A stretch of 64,000 nucleotides of DNA, taken from NCBI GenBank assembly GCA_947579665.1, contig CANPUZ010000050.1:682001-746000 (forward strand), read 5' to 3'. The notes beneath the pieces were generated by a model. It was given only the letters and a program-made list of their open reading frames with translations, did not search any database and was not told the origin of the DNA. The DNA comes from Sympetrum striolatum (taxonomy: Eukaryota > Arthropoda > Insecta > Odonata > Libellulidae). The translations under genes were made by a program, and so were the position numbers. Within the stretch, counting starts at the first letter, position 1; the number at the start of each line of letters is the position of its first letter. Shown here in pieces: positions 57,030-64,000 of this stretch.

Positions 57030-58970
57030 TGGTTGTTTTCTGTCGAGTCTCATACCTTCAACAAACTTATTATGCTTTACTTTCGGAAGGCTCTTAGTTA
57101 GTACATCAGCCAACATCTCTCCTGAAGGAATATACTCCAAAGAAACAGTTTTATCTTCTACCTTACTCCTAATGAATTGATGCTGCACATCTATATGCTT
57201 TGTTCTGCCATTACATACAATATTCTCTGAGAAGATTGATTATCATTGTACATGGTTATACACTCCCTTTTGCCAATTATACATTTCAAGATATTTTGCA
57301 AAAATACTGCTTCCTTTGCAGCAGTGGAGAGTGCAATATATTCGGCCTCAGTGCTGCTTAATGCCACAGTCTGTTGTTTTCTACATTCCCAACTAATTGG
57401 ACCATTTGCAAACATGAAAACATATCCTGAATATGATCTTCTATCATTCATATCACTCCCCCAATCAGAGTCTGCAAAACCAGAAATTTTTTAATAAACC
57501 AAGGAATAGTCAATTGTTCCCTTCAGATACCTCAAGACTCTTTTTGCAGCTACCCAATGTTCATTATTATGACATAAATTAAATTGGCTCAAATAGGTTG
57601 CAGCAAAGGCAATATCAGGCCTTGTTTTTACAGCCAAATACATAAGACATCCAATTAATGTCTGATAGGGAATATTAGGATCACATACCTCTCCCTTCAG
57701 TAATTTCACCCCAGGTTCCATTGGGGTTGCAATAGGCTTGCTGTCCCCCATCCCAAATTTCTTTAAGACATGCTCAACATATTGACTTTGATCTACAAAC
57801 AAATTCTCACCTTTCCTCTGTATTCTCATACCTAACAAATAATTCACCTCACCCAGATCTTTAATTTCAAATTTTTGCATTAGCATTAGCCTTTTTAGTT
57901 TACCTTTCTCATCAACATTATCACACAATATTAATAGATCATCCTCATAAATAGCAAGTACAGCTAGGCAATCATTTTTAGATCTAATATATACACAGGG
58001 CTCATGATCACACCTTTCAAAGCCTAATTCTAATAAAGTACAATGAAGTTTCTCATACCTAGCCCTAGAGGATTGCTTCAACCCATAAATAGCCCTTTTT
58101 AAAAGACAAACTTTATTCTCTTGTCCCTTAACAGCAAATCCTTCAGGTTGATTCATGTAAACAATTTCCCTTAAATCTCCATACAAAAATGCAGTCTTTA
58201 CATCTAAGTGTTCAATTGGAACAGACATCTCAACAGATAATGCAAATAATAACCTAACAGTAGAATTCCTCACAACAGGGAAAAAAGGCTCTTCATAATC
58301 AATACCCCTTTTCTGATCAAATCCCCTTGCAACCAATATTGCATGATATCGGTCTATCTTACCTTCTGCATCCTTCTTTTTCTTAAATACCCATTTGCAT
58401 TGAATTAGCTTTACATTATCAGGAGGATCAACTAAAACCCATGCTTCATTCTTGAGCAAGCTTTCATAGTCCTCTTCCATAGCTTTCTTCCACTTAATAC
58501 CATCATCACAAGGAATAGCTTGATCAAAACTACATGGATCTGATTCATCACCAATGTCTTCCTCACCTAAGACACTATATAAGTGATATTCATCAAAAGC
58601 TCTAGGTTGCCTGTCTCTCAATGGATACCTTCTTTCAGCACCTTCAGTTGCTACAACACTGGCTCCTTCTTCTGATCCATCTCTGTTGTCTCCATTGATT
58701 CCTCTGTGGTATTGGTACTGGATTCTGTAACATTTCTCTGCACAGTGCTGCTTTGGGAAATTTGACATTTACATCTCCAACATTGCTCAATGTTTGAGAT
58801 TTTGTCTCATTGTTCTGCCCACTCAAACAGGGAAAAATGTTTTCTTGAAAAGTGATGCTTCTTTCAATAATAACTTTCCGTGGGTTGTTAGGATCAATCA
58901 ATCTATATCCTTTCTTCTCTTCATCATATCCCACAAATATACATTTCAATGCTCTATCCCCCAACTTTTT
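57030..58970 (-). pseudogene. pol: Copia pol fragment: RT and RNase H (broken)
   Basis: Minus strand: LKCIFVGYDEEKKGYRL (58964 on), the variable linker, KWKKAMEEDYESLLKNEAW, CKWVFKKKKDAEGKI, then DVKTAFLYGDLREIVYM. The catalytic box is YEDD in place of YVDD (AIYEDDLLIL). RNase H has ADSDWGSD and SSTEAEYIAL, and the tail is SLEYIPSGEMLADVLTK. Lesions: frame changes near 58970, 58700 and 57245 and an in-frame TAA at 57491. No activity is possible. Confidence 0.85.
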
Positions 58971-59049
58971 TAGAATTTACTTTGGGGATATGTACAGCTA
59001 ACAGCAAAAAAAAGTTACCACCCCTGACCCACCAAGAAATTCTAAGTCC

Positions 59050-62000
59050 AAATTTCGGGCCGGCGAGCCTTTCTCTCGAAAAGGGAGGGAGAGAAAAGAA
59101 AGATGGAGAACATGGTACGTTACGCTAGCTCGGCTCTCGCGTTTGGATGGAGAATTTTCGTTATTTATATAAAAATCATTTACTACTATCCATTATCTGC
59201 CGCAACATTTGGTGTGTTAACGCGTACTATTGAATTTAACGACGATCGACTGGAAGATAACTAAAGAAATGGATCGAATTGAATGCAGCATTCAAAGTCA
59301 CTCTCACTTTAATTTTCGATAACAGATTATTAAATCATTTCCAAAACGATACAAATGAATTTAACTGAATACAACATTCGGTATCAAATTAACTCACAAT
59401 TCGTTTTTCGAAAATCGATCGTTTAAATCACTTCCAACGATTGATTATGCTCATCAATGTGAACGAAACCAGCAACTTTTCTCTTCTTCTTAATTTCAAA
59501 TAGGCCACAACGCAGGATCTTGGATTCAACAATGGCATTTGTCGTCAGGGGGACCGGTTGTTTATACTCACAAAACTTTTCGTATTCCGTAAAATTCTCG
59601 AAATTTCAATTCGGAAATAACAATAAACGACCAAAATATGGTTTTCTATTCATTTACTCTGCTATTGGTTCTTGTCTCAATCTCGTATGACTGTTTTTTT
59701 AATTTAATTTTGCAAAAGAAATGAAGCATGCAGCGACAAAAATGAACTTTACTTGCATTTCTTACTGAAATGCTTTGACTCGTCTGGGATCGAAGCTAGG
59801 ACGAAGTGTCACCATTTTTTACAATATAAACACTTTCGTATATATATATATATTTGAATGCAATGTTCTATAAAATTTCAAGTCAATCGACCAAGTGATT
59901 TTTAGTTTTGCGGGCACAAGCATATGCAGGCTGAATTTTTATACATAAGATATGTGCATTATTCGGTGGATTATTATAATTTAATTTGATTGCTTTTACA
60001 ACCCTTTCGTTTAACTTTCCCAATTGAAAAGCGTCCTATCATGAAGAGAAATAACTAAGGAATAAACACAAGGAAATAAAAGTTCCACATCTTCCACACA
60101 AAAAGTCGTGTAACTTTGACAAAGTTATTTATTTCCTTGTGCTTAGTTACCTATGGAGTTCCCCAAAGTTAAAGCTCATTCGATTGATTTAAATAAGGAA
60201 TATTCATTTCTAGATTACCATTTCCCCTTACTCTCGTGACTCCTATAGATTATATAATCCAAGAATTTGTAAAATTAAATTATCCTTATAACAACACTGT
60301 AGCAAATTCTCACAATTAGCTTTGACTTTTACTAGCACCATCTTCAACATTTACATAAATACGCGATCCTCCATATGGCGTGTGCCTTGAAAAAGAAGAA
60401 AGAATGAGAGGGAACAAAAGTGTGTGTGCAGGTGAAAGGGTAGAATTCTTGGAAAACTGGACAAAACAAAATAGGTGGGGGAGAAGGACAAAATAAACCC
60501 TTAGTTGCCAAAGGGGAATAGAAAGGAAAAACTTTCTCGTTGGGAGAGGAGGCCGGTTTGCGATTTGCTTGACTCATTTTGATTTTATCTAAAATAATGT
60601 GTCCACTAGCCTTCTCTGATATATGTATAATTTTTAGCTCGCAATTAGAAGAATGACTCGAAGAAATACATCTCTCATAAAGTGGGACAGCAGAGCATCA
60701 GATTAGAAATGTTGTATGTTCTTCAGCCTATAACCTACGAAATCTCACTGTTTACCTGATGTGGATTGAATGAAAATAATCATAAATCGCTTGATGAAAC
60801 TACCGTCCTAAAAATTTGATCCATGGATTCCTTATCGTTTCAGAGTAACGGGCTTACAGTAAATACTGTAGTAAAAGGCAAGCGGTAGACGTCCTTTTGG
60901 TAAAATTCTCGAAATTTTATTTCTCAAAAGTTACTTCTCTCATTTTTTTAGCTATTTACTGATCCACCAATCGACTCCGAAGAGTATTAAAATTTGTTTA
61001 TTTCGAAGTTCTCAGTATTTTAAGAAGACCATCTTTTATTTTATCAGTTACGAAAAATGATAAGACCGCTATCCGTGAAATTGTGACTTTTGCATGACAA
61101 TGTTAATCGACGTCTAACCAAATTCAAGACTTAGCTAGAGTATGACTTATTAGTACTCGACGCAGGATGGCCAAGTTATTGCGTGTGTGTTACAGTAATG
61201 GCTATTATAGTTGTGTTTAAATACGTATTTAAATTACATCTTTATTTTGTATTTTATAAACCAGATGAGATCGACTACCAAATTTTATAAGTGAATCAAG
61301 ATGAGTTTAACGTTTTGGCTATCATCAACACTGAGAGAAAAAATGTATTCACTTTCTCTTGGTGGTTTTTTATATTAATTTTTAAGGTTCTTAAAATCTA
61401 CGAAACTAATAACTGTATTTAACATTTAATGGGATAAAAGGACTGAAAACACTATACATTCAATGATAGTAATGAAAAAGAACCAAAGGAACGCTAGTTT
61501 ACGCAAATAGCTATTTCTTAAATTTTCCCGTTCTGTTGTTGATTGATTTCTAAGGGTATCTTGAAGGTTTATGAAAATCATTGGTTAGAATAAAAAGCCT
61601 GAAGAGATGAATGTAAATATTGAGAACGTAATTTTGGAATTAGAATGCTCCGAAGCTTAAATTTCTTCGGGAGTGATCTTTCTACGGTTAATATATGCTT
61701 AATTCCACTCCTGAAAGCATAGACGGTCCGAGACATGGGCAGTCTGGGAGACCGTCGAGAGCATTTGTGGGCTCTTCTCGGATCCCTTGAAGATTCTCAA
61801 TGATAAAATTATACTCGTATAGCTTAGGTAATTTTAACGATTACACCCGGTCACAATATTTAGGTAAACTTTTTTATCCATTAAGGGGAACTAGTTCTAA
61901 ACGTCTGCCTGCCCAGAATGTCAATAATCTTCAGATTACCCCCTCCCAATGATTGGAATCAATTTCCTTCGCAATGGATGCAGCTTTCTTTGGTCCTAGT

Positions 62001-64000
62001 TCTCTGAGTAATTTCCTTTAATTCAAATTGATTGAAGAAGCCGTTACTTGGTGAAACTGCGTTATGTAAGAAATTGTGAATCTTTTTCCTTAGTTATTTC
62101 CACCATTCCTTATAGTCGTTGAGCTATGACTATATTTTTACGGAAATTATACTTAGGAAAACTGCTAAATCAGGCGTAATCCATCTGAGTTGCCCTTACA
62201 TCGGTAAATGCTGTTTAATAATTAAAATTTAGCCTTCGTATTTTACCCTTTCTTTTTTTAATGAGAGGCAAGTTTAGTCCATCAGCGATTACTGAATTAG
62301 AAATACTGACATCTCGTACTTATTATCCATGATTACTCTTAAAGCTTCTTTTCTTGGGAAATATGTCAGGAGAATCTGAATACTGCTGAATGTTAATGCT
62401 GGTTTCCAAGCCTCACCTATTCTTCCATAAAACTTCTTGGTTTAAAGATAAGGAAGACATTTACGATATCTTGAAGGTGCAGAAATTTAAATGTGTGAAT
62501 AGCTCGACATTTGTGTGGGATCAACTGGCGGAAGATCTAATTGTATGCATGAATGTATGCACATGGTATGCATATTCTTATATGCCTACATGATTATATC
62601 CTACCGTATGCCAATAATTTTCGAAGCAAAATAAATTTACATTGATAATAAATAATTTCGACTATGATAGGTCTATGGTTAATGGTTTATGAATTTTGGA
62701 TGCAAATGAACGTTTTAGAAGTAAGTTCACATAAAACCTAATTCAGTATGTTAGGAAAATGAAACTTGCAAACTGCCACAAAAATCGGAACTTTTTCGAA
62801 TCGTTGATCTAATTTACATTCCCTATGGCTGAAGCATTGAAAACATATTTTTCCGGTCACCCTCTAACCTGCATTATTTTGTCTTAAAATGGCTTGAATC
62901 GTTTTCTCAATCTTATAAATAGCCAACATTCCAGGATCTCTGCACATCACTTCTGAGCCTGTTTACCACATTATCTTCATATTTTTTAGATGTATGCCTT
63001 AGAGTTGAAGAGAATAAACATTCTTTTCTTAGTAAGCATAAAATATTCCGTATTCCCATTGTTTATTTTCCTATCATCGTCACCATGAAGTAACCCATTC
63101 ATATTCCTTCTTCGACGAACTTTTCTTTATATCACCATCCATGACGAAGAATGGCATTTTCAGGCAATTCTCTCTCTCATACAAAACCCTTAAACGATGC
63201 CTCGAAAATTAGAGGCACTGAAGACGGAAGTAACCTGTGACCGCTTCATTGAAGACCCTTTCTCTTTCCTCTCTCACCCCCATAGAGAAGCTCCCTTTGT
63301 TTTCTTGAGAAGGAAGGTATGCATGCTACCGATTAACCGTTATGTAGACAAAAACATTAAAACCAGACGTAGCACCAAAAGGTGGGCTTGCCACAGAGAT
63401 CCTTAGCAATAGATTTAAATATATTTTTCATGCATGAGCGTTTACGTGCAAATATTTAGAGTGGAGTTGTAACAGCCTAAAGCTGTTGGCTCATACCTAT
63501 TTTCTATGTTGAAACTCTTAATCGTTTTAGCATTTTAAAATTTTTGACCGAAGTTTAAATAAAGGAATTCAATATTTGCAAGTATATTATTCAATTCTTT
63601 TTGCACTTTGCTTGACTCTGCACGACTAGCCCTTCTAACTTCATTACCCAAAAGAATTTCTCGCGCGTAAAATATAAAGCTATTTGTTAAGAGACTACAG
63701 GTTAGATAGCAGTGAGTCCAAAATGATAGGAGCCCTCCGCTGGGTATCTTTTAAGAATATAACTATGTAAAGACAATAATTATTAGAGATATTCCTTAGC
63801 TGTGATTTACATGACGAAATACGCGACGACATGATCCCTATTCTCAACGATAGTTATTTTCACAGCCAGATGGTGAAAATATTACCGCGAGATAATAGCG
63901 AGGACAGATGGTTTATATTGTTACCATCTTACGTATCGTACAAGGTGCGTAAATATGTAAATTATTTAGATAGTTGAGTGTTTCACATTCTCTGCAATAA
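59050..64000. other. Gene-free stretch with family C repeat
   Basis: No exon is supported in 5 kb. Bases 59540-59780 are a family C copy (CGTCAGGGGGACCGGTTGTT, later TTTAATTTTGCAAAAGAAAT as at 18005). A TA run lies at about 59838-59853. Around 60045-60150, AAACACAAGGAAATAAA is followed by its near-inverse TTTATTTCCTTGTGCTTA. The frames at 60344-60577, 62390-62593 and 63197-63406 have no motif or splice support. Confidence 0.5.

Larger units (their letters stand above)
56768..59045 (-). mobile_element. Second Ty1/copia element, 5'-truncated
   Basis: It keeps the 3' LTR, RNase H, reverse transcriptase and the C-terminal end of integrase; gag, protease, the integrase core and the 5' LTR are missing. 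Homology fades around 58980-59045. It differs from the first element in LTR and protein sequence, so it is a separate family. Loss of the 5' half without a 5' LTR suggests deletion after insertion. Confidence 0.85.

Noticed and set aside
63197..63406. 69-codon plus-strand frame near the right edge
   Set aside because: No upstream splice or promoter sign and no motif; I could not support it as a gene.

Overview
This window is an AT-rich, intron-bearing, repeat-dense eukaryotic sequence, most likely from an insect or close arthropod. The support is a ZAD-type C2H2 zinc-finger gene cluster (an arthropod family), two Ty1/copia retrotransposons (one primed by a half initiator-Met tRNA, as in Drosophila copia), a jockey/CR1-like LINE and several non-autonomous DNA transposons. 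I cannot name the species. Most of the 64 kb is introns, intergenic DNA and transposon remains; well under a tenth is plausible host coding sequence.

Layout. 1-3.4 kb: no gene, one tRNA-like SINE fragment. 3.4-8.0 kb (+): exons of an uncharacterised arthropod gene, with two repeat blocks in the large gap before a possible last exon. 10.4-16.5 kb (-): a six-exon gene whose phases all agree, giving 284 aa with an N-terminal p62-like PB1 domain and a C-terminal neuralized (NHR) domain. 19.5-21.4 kb: a TIR element. 21.4-22.4 kb: a second copy of both PB1 exons plus their upstream region, ending next to that TIR element. 25.1-30.6 kb (-): a damaged copia element carrying a 759-bp TTAA element; a second 759-bp copy lies at 31.2 kb. 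32.0-35.5 kb: hAT-like and another TIR element. 37.6-41.5 kb (-): ZAD zinc-finger gene with seven coding exons. 43.7-48.3 kb: repeats and a third TTAA element. 48.7 kb (-): a single orphan exon of proteasome subunit Rpn1/PSMD2. 49.3-51.5 kb: repeats between inverted ends. 52.5-55.0 kb (-): LINE. 55.1-55.7 kb (-) and 56.1-56.6 kb (+): two more ZAD gene heads, head to head, each cut short by a retrotransposon. 56.8-59.0 kb (-): 3' part of a second copia element. 59-64 kb: no gene seen.

The most notable points are the PB1-NHR architecture with a duplicated PB1 cassette whose splice phases would allow alternative heads or a double-PB1 protein, and a family of repeats built from about 170-bp modules, each with a tRNA B-box-like sequence, arranged as regular tandem arrays and joined in mosaic fashion to a second modular repeat with shared termini. 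The host genes here do not form one pathway. The PB1-NHR protein would be a scaffold or adaptor near ubiquitin/autophagy signalling by domain content; the ZAD genes encode DNA-binding transcription factors. All exon models rest on reading-frame continuity and splice consensus only.
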